Part shown: one piece after another, positions 15,184-24,660 of the stretch
Position numbering within the stretch: position 1 is the first letter of the stretch
Layout: every line of letters starts with the position of its first letter
Assembly (NCBI RefSeq): GCF_008107625.1
Contig: NZ_SDKK01000035.1
Span: 1 to 40,274, forward strand
Direction: 5' to 3'
Length of the DNA stretch: 40,274 bases
From: Zoogloea oleivorans
GTDB taxonomy: Bacteria > Pseudomonadota > Gammaproteobacteria > Burkholderiales > Rhodocyclaceae
Notes under the pieces: model-generated
What the model was told of the DNA's origin: nothing
What the model saw: the letters and a program-made list of their open reading frames with translations, nothing else
The model's database searches: none
Made by a program: the position numbers and the translations under genes

Positions 15184-18100
15184 TCAGGCGGGGGCCAGGT
15201 GCTGGCGCAACCCGCGGCGCTCCAGCCGCAGATGCACCGCGGCGAAGACGAGGGGGACGAAGAGCAGGGTGGAGGCGGTGGCGAAGGCGAGTCCGCCGAT
15301 CACGGCCCGGCCCAGCGGGGCGTTCTGTTCGGCGCCCTCGCCCACGCCGAGGGCCATCGGCAACATGCCGGCGATCATCGCGAAGGCGGTCATCAGCACC
15401 GGGCGCAGGCGGGTCGAGGCGGCTTCCAGCGCCGCGGTGAGGGGCGGCACACCCTCGGCGAGGCGGCTGCGCGCGAAGGACACCAGCAGGATCGAGTTGG
15501 CCGTGGCCACCCCCATGGTCATGATGGTGCCGGTGAGCGCCGGCACGCTGAGCGTGGTGCCGGTCAGGAACAGCAGCCAGGCGATGCCGGCCAGCGCGGC
15601 GGGCAGCGCGCTGATGATGATCAGCGGGTCGACCCACGACTGGAAGTTGACCACCAGCAGCAGGTACACCAGCACGATGGCCACCGCCAGGCCGAGGGCC
15701 AGGCCGGCGAAGGCGCTGTGCAGGGTTTCCACTTGGCCGCGCATGACCAGATCGACACCGCGGGGCAGTTTGGGGCGAATCTCGTCGAGCAGGACGTCGA
15801 TGTCGCGGCTGACGCTGCCCAGATCGCGCCCTTCCACGTTGGCGAAGACGTTGAAGATCTGCGTGGTGTTGTAGGTGGTGACCATCGGCGCCATGGCCTG
15901 ACGGGACAGGGACACCACGTTGCCGAGCAACTGGGCGCCATCGGCGTTGGCGCCCACCGGGGTGCGCAGCAGCGCGTCAAGGCTGTCGACGGCCGTTTCG
16001 GGGCTGCGCACGCCGATGGTGTAGGTGTTGCCGTTGACCGGGTTGAGCCAGTAGGCCGGTGAGGCCTGCATGCTGCCGGACAGCGAGATCATCACGTTCT
16101 GGGCGACGTCCCTGGCGGCCAGGCCGAGCTGCTGCAGGCGCACCCTGTCCATGTCGAGGGCCAGGGCCGGCTTGCCCCAGCGCTGGTACACGTGGGCATC
16201 GACGATGCCGGGAATGGCGCGCAGGCGATTGTTCAGCTCGACCGCCAGCGGAATCACCTCGGTGGGCTTGCCGCCGATGAACTGGATGTCGATGGGCGCC
16301 GGGGTGCCGAAGTTGAGGGTCTGGCTGACCTGATCGGCAGGCTGGAAGTAAAACTCGACGCCCGGGAAGCGCTCCGGCAGCAGGGCGCGCAGGCGGGCGA
16401 TGTAGTCGGCGCTGGGGCCGTGGCCGGGCAACAGCGACAGCATGATCTCGGTATCGGCCGTCTCGGCGCTGCCCGAGTTGCCGAACAGCGTATTGCGGGT
16501 GGAGTAGGGGCCGCCGACGATGTCGAGGATGTCGCCAAGCTCGGCCGCCGGGACGACTTCGCGGAGCGTGGCTTCGACCTGGTCCACCAGCTTGGGCATT
16601 TCCTCCAGCCGGGTGCCGGAGGGGGCGCGCAGGTGCAGGCGGATCTGGCCGGCGTCCACCGCCGGAAAGAGATCCTGCCCGAGCAGCGGCACCAGCCCCA
16701 GCGACAGCAGGCACAGGCCCATGAAGGCCAGGCCGAAGCGCCGCCGCTGGCGCAGCAGGGCGGCCAGCAGCACGGTGTAGTGCTCGCGCAGGCGCGCAAA
16801 GCCGGCCTCGAAGCCCAGGTGGATGCGATGAAAGCGCGCCGCCAGACCCGCCGTTGGTGCCGGCCGGTGCCCGCCGTGTTGCGCGGCCATCATGTACATC
16901 ACCAGCGTCGGCACCAGCGTGCGCGACAACAGGTAGGAAGCCAGCATCGCAAACACCACCGCCTCGGCCAGCGGCACGAAGAGCGAGCGGGCCACGCCGG
17001 TGAGAAAGAACATCGGTACGAAGACGATGCAGATGCACAGGGTCGATACGAAGGCCGGGGCGGCGATCTCCTGGGCCCCGTCGAGAATGGCCTGGTGCGG
17101 ATTCTTGCCGAGGGCCATCTGGCGCTCGATGTTCTCGATCTCGACGGTGGCGTCGTCCACCAGGATGCCCACCGCCAGCGCCAGCCCGCCGAGGGTCATC
17201 AGGTTGAGGGTTTCATCGAGCAGGTAGAGCACGATCAGCGAGCAGCAGATCGACAGGGGGATCGACACGGCGATGATGCAGGTGGTGCGCCAGTTGCCGA
17301 GGAAGAGCAGGATCATTGCGGCGGTGAGGGACGCGGCGATCAGCGCTTCGTGGAGCACGTTGCCGATGGCCGCCCGCACGAACAGCGACTGGTCGAACAT
17401 CAGCTTGAGGCTCATGTCCTCGGGCAGCTTTTCGAGGATGCGCGGGATCTCGTTGCGGACCTGATCGACCACCTCCAGCGTGGACACGCCGCCCACCTTG
17501 AACACCGAGGTCAGGATGCCGCGCTCGCCGTTCTGGCGCACGATGGTCGAGAGCGGCCCGGCGCCGTCGCGCACGCTGGCCACGTCGCGTACGTGAATGG
17601 TCTTGCCGTCGACGGTCTTGATGGGGATGTCGGCGATCTTGGCGATGGTGGCCACCGAGCCGTTGAGGGCCACGTCGTATTCCTGGGCGCCGATCTTGAC
17701 GATGCCGGTGGGCAGCGTGAGGGTCTGGTTGCCGATGGCATTGGTCACGTCGGCCGGGGTGATGCCGCGGGCAAGCAGGGCGGCAGTGTCGATGTCCACC
17801 GAGATCTGCCGGTTGCGGGCGCCGAAGGGGGCGGTGAGTTCGACCCCTTTCTTCAGGCGCAGGGTGTTGCGCACCACGTCGTTGGTGAGCTCGCCCACCT
17901 CGGTTTCGGGCACGGTGGCGCTGGATACGCCCACCTGCAACAGCGGCAGGTCGGTGGCCGAGTACTCCACCACCTGGGGCGGTGCGATGCCCACCGGCAG
18001 CGAGCGGTAGGCTGCGTTGGCGCCCGACTGGACCTGGGCCAGCGCCGTGCCGATGTCGGTGCCCTGCTGGAAGAAGACCTTGATGATCGCCCCGCCGGCC

Positions 18101-18357
18101 ACCGAGATCGATTCGGTGTGCTCGATGTTGTCCACCGACTGGGTCATCGCCCGCTCGGCGGTGCGGGTGATGCGGCTATAGATCTCCGGTGCGGGCAGCC
18201 CGTTGTAGCTGTACAGCATGGCCACCACCGGAATGTCGATGGACGGAAAGATGTCGACGGACATCTTCCGCAGCACATAGGGCATGGACAGCAGGATGAG
18301 CAGCGCCATCACCAGAAAGGTGTAGGGGCGCCGCAGGGCGATATTGACGATCCACAT
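15184..18357 (-). CDS. RND efflux permease (AcrB/HAE1-type), pump 1
   Basis: 1057 residues from the ATG at 18357, where the protein begins MWIVNIALRRPYTFLVMALL, the usual first helix of RND permeases; upstream in-frame codons to 18558 look like non-coding leader. Two homologous halves, each with a large periplasmic loop. The TM4 proton-relay aspartates are in VGILVDDATVEIENIER. The second half ends with the typical GVATANSILLV and RPVLMTAFAMIAGMLPMALG motifs. It should use proton influx to export hydrophobic or cationic compounds, substrate unknown. No outer-membrane channel gene is adjacent. No clear ribosome-binding site is seen, so the exact start is less certain. Confidence 0.92.
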   Translation of the reverse strand: MWIVNIALRRPYTFLVMALLILLSMPYVLRKMSVDIFPSIDIPVVAMLYSYNGLPAPEIYSRITRTAERAMTQSVDNIEHTESISVAGGAIIKVFFQQGTDIGTALAQVQSGANAAYRSLPVGIAPPQVVEYSATDLPLLQVGVSSATVPETEVGELTNDVVRNTLRLKKGVELTAPFGARNRQISVDIDTAALLARGITPADVTNAIGNQTLTLPTGIVKIGAQEYDVALNGSVATIAKIADIPIKTVDGKTIHVRDVASVRDGAGPLSTIVRQNGERGILTSVFKVGGVSTLEVVDQVRNEIPRILEKLPEDMSLKLMFDQSLFVRAAIGNVLHEALIAASLTAAMILLFLGNWRTTCIIAVSIPLSICCSLIVLYLLDETLNLMTLGGLALAVGILVDDATVEIENIERQMALGKNPHQAILDGAQEIAAPAFVSTLCICIVFVPMFFLTGVARSLFVPLAEAVVFAMLASYLLSRTLVPTLVMYMMAAQHGGHRPAPTAGLAARFHRIHLGFEAGFARLREHYTVLLAALLRQRRRFGLAFMGLCLLSLGLVPLLGQDLFPAVDAGQIRLHLRAPSGTRLEEMPKLVDQVEATLREVVPAAELGDILDIVGGPYSTRNTLFGNSGSAETADTEIMLSLLPGHGPSADYIARLRALLPERFPGVEFYFQPADQVSQTLNFGTPAPIDIQFIGGKPTEVIPLAVELNNRLRAIPGIVDAHVYQRWGKPALALDMDRVRLQQLGLAARDVAQNVMISLSGSMQASPAYWLNPVNGNTYTIGVRSPETAVDSLDALLRTPVGANADGAQLLGNVVSLSRQAMAPMVTTYNTTQIFNVFANVEGRDLGSVSRDIDVLLDEIRPKLPRGVDLVMRGQVETLHSAFAGLALGLAVAIVLVYLLLVVNFQSWVDPLIIISALPAALAGIAWLLFLTGTTLSVPALTGTIMTMGVATANSILLVSFARSRLAEGVPPLTAALEAASTRLRPVLMTAFAMIAGMLPMALGVGEGAEQNAPLGRAVIGGLAFATASTLLFVPLVFAAVHLRLERRGLRQHLAPA

Positions 18358-18621
18358 GGAGGCAGGGTGCCGCGGGCAAGCAAACCCTACAGGATGGCAA
18401 TTTCCGTTCCACGATGTGGCCGCCAGTGCCGGCGCGGCTTGGCGCGGCTCGCTTGGCGAGAGGGGTGCTGGGAAATCAGCAGATTTGCTGCGCTGCGGTT
18501 GGGTGGGCAGCAGAGTGGCTCGGGGGGCGGGCGCTAAAGTCTTGTGCCACCTGGTCATTCAGGGGTGGCACGGTCTGTGCGGGCAATCCTTTTCGTCCCC
18601 GGAACAAGCCTATCCACGCCC

Positions 18622-20970
18622 ATGAAGAAAACTCCTTTCCGTTCTGCCGGCCTGCTCATCGGCCTGGCCCTGGCGCCGCTGGCGCACGCCCAGCAGGCTG
18701 TCCAGGTGCTGCCCCGTCCGCCCGAACCCTTTGCCGGCAAGATCGACCCGGATAAGGGCAAGTCCACGCCGGCCTGGCCGAAGCAGGCGAAGGCGGCGCC
18801 GGGCGCGCCCAATGTGGTCGTGGTGCTGCTCGACGACGTGGGTTTCGCCCAGTCGTCCACCTTTGGCGGCGTGGCTGAAACGCCGGCCCTGGAAGAACTG
18901 GCGAAGAGCGGCCTGTCGTACAACCAGTTTCATGTGGCGGCGCTGTGCTCGCCAACCCGCTCGGCGATCCTTACCGGGCGCAACCATCACGAGGTGGGCT
19001 TTGGCAACGTGGCCAACTCGTCGGCGGGGTTTCCGGGTTACAACTCGGTGTGGGCCAAGGACACCGTGTCCTTGCCTGAAGTGCTGCGCCAGAACGGCTA
19101 CAGCACGGCCGCCTTCGGCAAATGGCACAACACGCCGGAGTGGGAAGTCACTCCCGCCGGCCCCTTCGATCACTGGCCGACCAGCCTGGGCTTCGAGTAT
19201 TTCTTCGGTTTTCACGGTGGCGCCGACAACCAGTGGGAGCCGCGCCTGTATCGCAACACCACGCCGGTCGAGCCCGGGGCCACGCCGGCGCAGGGCTACC
19301 ACCTCACCGCCGACATGGCCGACGACGCCACCCGCTGGCTGCGCACGCTGGATGCGGTGTATCCCGACAAGCCCTTCTTCCTGTGGTTTGCGCCGGGCGG
19401 TACGCACTGGCCGCACCACGTGCCCAAGGAGTGGATCGAGCGCTACAAGGGCAAGTTCGACCAGGGCTGGGACCGCCTGCGGGAGCAGATCTTCGCCCGC
19501 CAGAAGGCCAAGGGCGTGATCCCGGCCAATGCGCAGTTAACCCCGCGCCCGCCCGAACTGCCGGCCTGGGATTCGCTGCCGGCCGATCAGCGCAAGCTGC
19601 TGGCCCGCGAGGCCGAGGTGACCGCTGCCTTCCTGGCCTACACCGACTTCCAGGTGGGCCGCCTGCTGGCCGAGATCCGCGCCCAGGGCAAGGGCGACAA
19701 CACGGTGGTGTTCTACATCGTCGGCGACAACGGCGCGGAAGTGAATACGGCGCTGCTGGGCCGTGATGTGCTGGCGCCGGACGGCCAGCCGGCGACGGTG
19801 GCCGAACGGGTCAAGCGCCTCGAAGAGCTGGGCAGCCCGGCCTTCGACAACCAGGTGGGTTCCGCCTGGGCGTGGGCCGACAACACGCCCTTCCAGTACG
19901 GCAAGGGCGTGCCGGCCTATCTGGGCGGCACCCGCAACCCGCTGGTGGTGTCGTGGCCGAAGGGCATCAAGGAGCGCGGCGTGGTGCGCAGCCAGTTTGG
20001 CCACGCCACCGACATTGCCCCGACCATTTACGAGCTTGCCGGCATCAGTTTCCCGCAGAAGGTGGAGGGGGTGGATCAGCAGCCCCTGTCGGGCCGCAGC
20101 CTTGCCGCCAGCTTCACCCAGACCGGCGCTTCCGCACCGCGTACCCTGCAGTATTTCGAGATTCGCGGCACCCGTGGCATCTACAAGGATGGCTGGTGGG
20201 CTGGTTCGCGGCAGGTCAATCCGGGGGGCAACTCGGCGCTCAACAAGGCCCCGTTCGGCACCCGCCAGTGGGAGCTCTACAACCTGGATGAAGACTTCAG
20301 CCAGTCGCGCAACCTGGCCGACCAGTACCCGGAAAAGCTCGCCGAGCTGGTGGCGGCCTTCGACAAGGAAGCTTGGCGTAACGATGTGTACCCCTTGCAG
20401 CCGGATGTGGGGGTCGGGCGGCCCAGCCTGACCGCCGGGCGCAGCCTGTTTACCTACCGGGCCGGAGTGGGTCGCATTCCGTCGCGCAGTGGCCCGGACG
20501 TGACCCGCCGGGCGCACCGCATCAGCGCCGATGTGGATCTGTCCGGCAAGGGCGGCGACGGCGTCATCATTGCCGACGGCGGGCGCTGGGGCGGTTTCAG
20601 CCTGTTCGTGAAGGAGGGGCGCCTGCACTATGAAGCCAACGCCCACGGCCATCGCAGCGGCCACATCGTGGCTGGCGAGCGCCTGCCCCGCGGCAAGGTG
20701 AAGGTCGAATTCCGCTTTACGCCGGACGGGGCCGTGCCCGCCGCGTCGGCCACCGTGGTGCCCGGCCAGCCGCTGCCGGCGGTGCCGGGCGTCGGCCGGC
20801 TCTTCGTCAATGGCCGGCAGGTGGGTGAGGGGCGCATCAGCAAGATCGCCTACGGCAGCTACGACACGCTCGACATTGGCGCCGACCTGGGGACGCCGGT
20901 CAGCAGCGAGTACAAGGTGCCCTTCCGCTTCTCGGGCACCCTGGACAAGGTGCAGGTGGAGCTCCTCTGA
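18622..20970 (+). CDS. Exported arylsulfatase (type I, formylglycine-dependent)
   Basis: 782 residues from the ATG at 18622, which gives a signal peptide ending AHA-QQ at about residue 23. Metal ligands D71-D72 lie in VVVVLLDDVGFAQ. The sulfatase signature C109-S-P-T-R113 followed by SAILTGR marks C109 as the residue converted to formylglycine. Further motifs include FGKWHNTPEWE, and VGDNGAE near residue 370. The last about 150 residues form a beta-rich domain (HRISADVDLSGKGGDGVI). This is the long AtsA-like arylsulfatase subgroup (about 780 aa). It would hydrolyse sulfate esters in the periplasm; substrate unknown. A cytochrome gene follows about 26 bases downstream in the same direction. 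Confidence 0.93.
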   Translation: MKKTPFRSAGLLIGLALAPLAHAQQAVQVLPRPPEPFAGKIDPDKGKSTPAWPKQAKAAPGAPNVVVVLLDDVGFAQSSTFGGVAETPALEELAKSGLSYNQFHVAALCSPTRSAILTGRNHHEVGFGNVANSSAGFPGYNSVWAKDTVSLPEVLRQNGYSTAAFGKWHNTPEWEVTPAGPFDHWPTSLGFEYFFGFHGGADNQWEPRLYRNTTPVEPGATPAQGYHLTADMADDATRWLRTLDAVYPDKPFFLWFAPGGTHWPHHVPKEWIERYKGKFDQGWDRLREQIFARQKAKGVIPANAQLTPRPPELPAWDSLPADQRKLLAREAEVTAAFLAYTDFQVGRLLAEIRAQGKGDNTVVFYIVGDNGAEVNTALLGRDVLAPDGQPATVAERVKRLEELGSPAFDNQVGSAWAWADNTPFQYGKGVPAYLGGTRNPLVVSWPKGIKERGVVRSQFGHATDIAPTIYELAGISFPQKVEGVDQQPLSGRSLAASFTQTGASAPRTLQYFEIRGTRGIYKDGWWAGSRQVNPGGNSALNKAPFGTRQWELYNLDEDFSQSRNLADQYPEKLAELVAAFDKEAWRNDVYPLQPDVGVGRPSLTAGRSLFTYRAGVGRIPSRSGPDVTRRAHRISADVDLSGKGGDGVIIADGGRWGGFSLFVKEGRLHYEANAHGHRSGHIVAGERLPRGKVKVEFRFTPDGAVPAASATVVPGQPLPAVPGVGRLFVNGRQVGEGRISKIAYGSYDTLDIGADLGTPVSSEYKVPFRFSGTLDKVQVELL

Positions 20971-20996
20971 CGCGCGGCCATCGCGCCCGCCCGGCA

Positions 20997-23213
20997 TTGG
21001 CCGGGTGGGTGTTTCTTGTTCTGATGTGTCTGAGCCTCTGCGCCGGCCTGGCCCGGGGCGGGGAGGCCCCGCGCGCCGTGGGCAGTGCCACCTGCGTGAG
21101 CTGTCATGCGGACGAAGGGCGGCGCTGGCAGGCCTCTCACCACGCCCAGGCCATGCAGCCCGCCACCGAGGCCACCGTGCGGGGCGACTTTGCCGATGCC
21201 CGCTTCACGCAGGGGGCGCGCCAGGTGCGCTTCTTTCGTCGGGGGGCGGGCTTCTTCATCCGCACCGAAGGGCCGGACGGCCAGCCTGCCGATTTTCAGG
21301 TCACTCACACCTTTGGCGTCCACCCGCTCCAGCAATACCTGATTCCGCTGCCGGGCGGCCGTCTGCAGGCCTTCGACATCGCCTGGGACACCCGCTCGCC
21401 GGCCGAGGGCGGCCAGCGCTGGTTCGCCCTGGCGCTCCACGAGAAGGCCCGGCCCGGCGAGGCGCTGCACTGGACCGGCCGCGAGCTGAACTGGAACTTC
21501 ATGTGCGCCGGCTGCCATTCCACCGGCGTGGTCAAGCATCACGACCCGGCCAGCGGCCACTACCGGACCACCTCGACCGACCAGGCCGTGGGCTGCGAGG
21601 CCTGCCATGGCGCCGGCTCGGCGCATGTGGCAGAGGCGCGGGGGGCGGCTGTCGCGGCCGGCGATGGCCACGGCCTGCCGGTGGCCACCCGCGTGCTGCG
21701 CCGGCTGGTCTTTGCCTTTGATGGCAGCGCACCGATTGCCCGCCCGCAAGGCGATCCGGCCGTCGGCCAGCGGGCCGGCGAGGTGTGTGCCGGCTGCCAT
21801 TCCCGCCGTCAGCAACTGGTCGCCGCGCCACGGCCGGAGGCGCCTTTTCTCGACAACTTTCGCCCGGCCTTGATTGAGCCCGGCGTGTACCACCCGGACG
21901 GGCAGATCGACGACGAGGTTTTCGAATACGGATCTTTCGTCCAGAGCGCCATGCACCGCGCCGGTGTGACCTGCACCCACTGCCACGACCCCCACGACGG
22001 CAAGCCGCGGGCATCGGGTAACGCCCTGTGTGCCCAGTGCCACCTGCAGGCCCGCTACGATGCGGCATCCCACCATCGCCACGCCCCCGGTTCGACAGGT
22101 GCGGCGTGCACGGCCTGCCACATGCCGACCAAGACCTACATGGGCGTGCATGTGCGCCATGACCACCGCCTGGCCGTGCCACGCCCGGATGTTTCGGTGC
22201 GCCTCGGCACGCCGGATGCCTGCACTGCCTGCCATACCGACCGTCGGCCCGACTGGGCTGCCGCCGCGCTCGAAAGCTGGCGTGGCAAGCCGGCAGCGGG
22301 TAAGGGCATTGCCGATCTGCTGGCTGCATTGTGGCGCGGCGGCTGGCCGGGCAGTGCCCTGGCCCGGGCGTTGGAGGCCGACTACCCTGCCATTCAGCAG
22401 GCCAGTGTGCTGGCCAGTTCGGGGGGGCGCCCGGCTGGCGCTCAGGTGGCGCTGGCGCGGGCTGCCGGCGGCAGGGACGGGTTGCTGCGCCTCGGTGCGG
22501 CGCGTGCGCTGGCGGTATTGCCCCCGGGGCCGGCTGCCGCCATTGGCGTGCCTTTGCTCGATGATCCGCTGCGCGCCGTGCGTATCGAAGCCGCCCGCAG
22601 CCTGGCCGGGCTGCCCGCCGGTGCCTTGCCGGACGGCCCGCGGAACCAGCTGGCGGTTGTGATCGACGAACTCCTCGCCACTGAACGCCTCGCGGCCGAG
22701 CGCCCGGAGGCCCACGTGAACCTCGCCCGCCTGCATCTGGCCCGGGGGGATCCGGCCGCCGCCGAGGCGGCATTGCGGACGGCCTTGCGACTCGACCCGG
22801 CCTTCGTCCCGGCCCTGATCAATCTGGCTGATCTCTTTCGCGCCGGCGGTCAGGGCGATGCCGAGGGCCTGCTGCGCCAGGCAATGACGCTTGCGCCCCA
22901 TGCGGCCGAGCCTCGCCATGCCCTGGCCCTGCTGCTGATTCGCCAGGGGCGCCGGGAGGCCGCGCTGCCACTGCTCGAGGAGGCCGTCAGCCGGGCGCCG
23001 GGCAACGGCCGTTACGCGCTGGTCGCCGGTGTGGCGCTGCTGGAAGCAGGGTGTCTGGACCAGGCTGCCGTGTTGCTGGCTGCCAGCCGCCTACGCTTGC
23101 CCGACGATCCGGACCTGTTGCGCCTGGCGGCCCGTATCGAAGCCCGTCGCGGCCGGCCGGAGCAGGCCGCCACTCTCGCGGCAGAGCTGGACCTGCTGCT
23201 GCGCTCGCCCTGA
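20997..23213 (+). CDS. Octaheme c-type cytochrome with C-terminal TPR region
   Basis: Up to 738 residues with an N-terminal secretion signal (WVFLVLMCLSLCAGLARGGE). Eight CxxCH heme sites occur in the first about 430 residues: CVSCH, CAGCH, CEACH, CAGCH, CTHCH, CAQCH, CTACH, CTACH. The second half is an alpha-helical region with HEAT/TPR-like repeats (AHVNLARLHLARGDPAAAEA, then ALRLDPAFVPALINLADLF). The start is uncertain: TTG at 20997, GTG at 21009 or an upstream CTG are all possible and no strong ribosome-binding site is visible. It should act in the periplasm in electron transfer or as a multiheme oxidoreductase; the TPR tail suggests a protein partner. Substrate unknown. It is likely co-transcribed with the sulfatase. 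Confidence 0.9.
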   Translation: MAGWVFLVLMCLSLCAGLARGGEAPRAVGSATCVSCHADEGRRWQASHHAQAMQPATEATVRGDFADARFTQGARQVRFFRRGAGFFIRTEGPDGQPADFQVTHTFGVHPLQQYLIPLPGGRLQAFDIAWDTRSPAEGGQRWFALALHEKARPGEALHWTGRELNWNFMCAGCHSTGVVKHHDPASGHYRTTSTDQAVGCEACHGAGSAHVAEARGAAVAAGDGHGLPVATRVLRRLVFAFDGSAPIARPQGDPAVGQRAGEVCAGCHSRRQQLVAAPRPEAPFLDNFRPALIEPGVYHPDGQIDDEVFEYGSFVQSAMHRAGVTCTHCHDPHDGKPRASGNALCAQCHLQARYDAASHHRHAPGSTGAACTACHMPTKTYMGVHVRHDHRLAVPRPDVSVRLGTPDACTACHTDRRPDWAAAALESWRGKPAAGKGIADLLAALWRGGWPGSALARALEADYPAIQQASVLASSGGRPAGAQVALARAAGGRDGLLRLGAARALAVLPPGPAAAIGVPLLDDPLRAVRIEAARSLAGLPAGALPDGPRNQLAVVIDELLATERLAAERPEAHVNLARLHLARGDPAAAEAALRTALRLDPAFVPALINLADLFRAGGQGDAEGLLRQAMTLAPHAAEPRHALALLLIRQGRREAALPLLEEAVSRAPGNGRYALVAGVALLEAGCLDQAAVLLAASRLRLPDDPDLLRLAARIEARRGRPEQAATLAAELDLLLRSP

Positions 23214-23275
23214 GTTTGGCAGGCCGTGAATGCCTGGCTTGTGCTGGCTGTTGCGCTGTGCCGGGGTGGGGAGGT

Positions 23276-24592
23276 TCAGCGGAACGCAAACAACTCCCGC
23301 TCGAATCGGACTGGCGGAGTGGTGCTGGCGACGGCCTTTTCCAGTGCCAGCCCCCAGGCTTCCGGCCCGCAGAACCACACGCTGCTGCCCGCTGTGGCAT
23401 GGCGCAGGATGTCGCGGGTGTCGAAGGGCCCCTGGGTGTCGGTGTAGCGCCGGTGCAGGCGCACCCCGGCCGCTTCGCACAGCGCCGGCAAGTTTGCCGG
23501 GTAGGCGTCGGCGTGCTCGGCGCGGGTAGCGTAGAAGAGCTCGATCGGGCGCCCGGTGCGTTCGCTCTGCCGGGCCAGTTCTTCGAGACGGGCGAGGAAG
23601 GGGGTGATGCCGATGCCACCGGCGACCCAGATTTCCCCGATGCCGGCTTTGTCGGCATCGAAGGTGAAGGCGCCGTAGGGGCCTTCGAGTTTCACCGCCT
23701 GGCCGATGGCGAGCCGTTCGGCCAGTTGGCGGGTGTAGTCGCCGAGCCCCTTGATCGACAGGGTGAGGGTGCCGGTGGCCGGGTGCCAGGCATTGGCGAG
23801 GGTGAAGGGGTGGGCGCCTTCCGCGGTGTGGCCGAAATCGGCCAGCACGTGCTGGCCCGCCTTGTGGCCCGGCCATCCGGTGGGGCGGCAGTGCACTTCC
23901 AGTACGCCGTCGGCGTGGCAGCTCAGGCTTTCGATGTGGGCAACATGCTGCCGGCGGGCACCGATGCGGCCCAACAGGGACAGCACGGCCGGCCCGACGC
24001 CGAGGGCTGCGACGCCCGCCGTCAGCCAGCCCAGGGGCTGTTGCCAGAAGTTCGTCGGCATCAGCATCAGGCCGTGGAAGGCGCCGGCGATGAAAACCAG
24101 CGGAAACAGCTTGTGCACCCAGCGGAAGTAGCGGTACGGGATGCGCTTCACCAGGGCGATCACCACCAGCGCCAGCAGGATGTAGCCGGCCCATTCGCCC
24201 ACGTCCTTGGCCAGGTCGATCCACATGTCTTCCTGCCCCCTGGGCGGGCGCGGGCCGCGCACGGGGCGTTCGATGAAGCCGGCCTTGGCCAGGTTCTTGG
24301 GCAGCCATTCGAGCATCCAGTGGGTGAACACGAGCAGCCCGGCGCCGATGCCGATGTCTTTGTGCAGGCGGTACAGGCGGTCGAGGCCGCCGAAATACTT
24401 CTCCAGTTTTGGCGGCCGTGCGGCCAGCACCATGCCGGCGCTCATCCACCACAGGGCGAGGGTGCCGGACAGCAGGATCAGGGCGCGGCGCCAGTCCCAC
24501 AGGTTTTTGGCGGAGGCGACGATGTCGGGGAGGGCGAAGGCGGCCCACACCAGGAGGGGCAGGCCGGCGAGGAAGAGCAGTGGGCGTTTCAT
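23276..24592 (-). CDS. Ferric reductase-like transmembrane flavocytochrome (FRE/NOX type)
   Basis: 438 residues from the ATG at 24592, preceded by CCGGAAATC; a farther start at 24619 is possible. The N-terminal membrane half has histidine pairs H77/H91 and H160/H173, spaced 13-14 residues on two helices, the pattern for two b hemes in ferric reductase-like domains. The C-terminal half is a ferredoxin-NADP reductase fold with FAD motif HPFTLAN, NAD(P) motif GGIGITPFLA near residue 320 and terminal CGPEAWG. It would move electrons from cytosolic NAD(P)H across the membrane to an acceptor such as iron or a periplasmic protein. It converges on the octaheme gene with 62 bases between. Confidence 0.88.
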   Translation of the reverse strand: MKRPLLFLAGLPLLVWAAFALPDIVASAKNLWDWRRALILLSGTLALWWMSAGMVLAARPPKLEKYFGGLDRLYRLHKDIGIGAGLLVFTHWMLEWLPKNLAKAGFIERPVRGPRPPRGQEDMWIDLAKDVGEWAGYILLALVVIALVKRIPYRYFRWVHKLFPLVFIAGAFHGLMLMPTNFWQQPLGWLTAGVAALGVGPAVLSLLGRIGARRQHVAHIESLSCHADGVLEVHCRPTGWPGHKAGQHVLADFGHTAEGAHPFTLANAWHPATGTLTLSIKGLGDYTRQLAERLAIGQAVKLEGPYGAFTFDADKAGIGEIWVAGGIGITPFLARLEELARQSERTGRPIELFYATRAEHADAYPANLPALCEAAGVRLHRRYTDTQGPFDTRDILRHATAGSSVWFCGPEAWGLALEKAVASTTPPVRFERELFAFR

Positions 24593-24638
24593 GATGATTT
24601 CCGGTTTTTCAGAGGACATCTTGAGTTCAAGGCAGGGT

Positions 24639-24660
24639 GTCGGGCTGAAGCCCGACCTAC
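24639..24660 (-). repeat. REP-like palindrome with GTAG head, overlapping the nodT stop
   Basis: On the minus strand it reads GTAG, then GTCGGGC, loop TTCA, then GCCCGAC. The TAG of the head is the stop codon of the NodT channel gene. The 7-bp stem could also act as a weak terminator between nodT and the flavocytochrome gene. Same family as the three copies near 39.3 kb. Confidence 0.85.

Noticed and set aside
16192..18537. Long plus-strand open frame (781 codons) opposite the RND permease
   Set aside because: It is a GC-rich antisense shadow of strongly conserved RND sequence and is rich in His/Gly/Arg with no recognisable domain.
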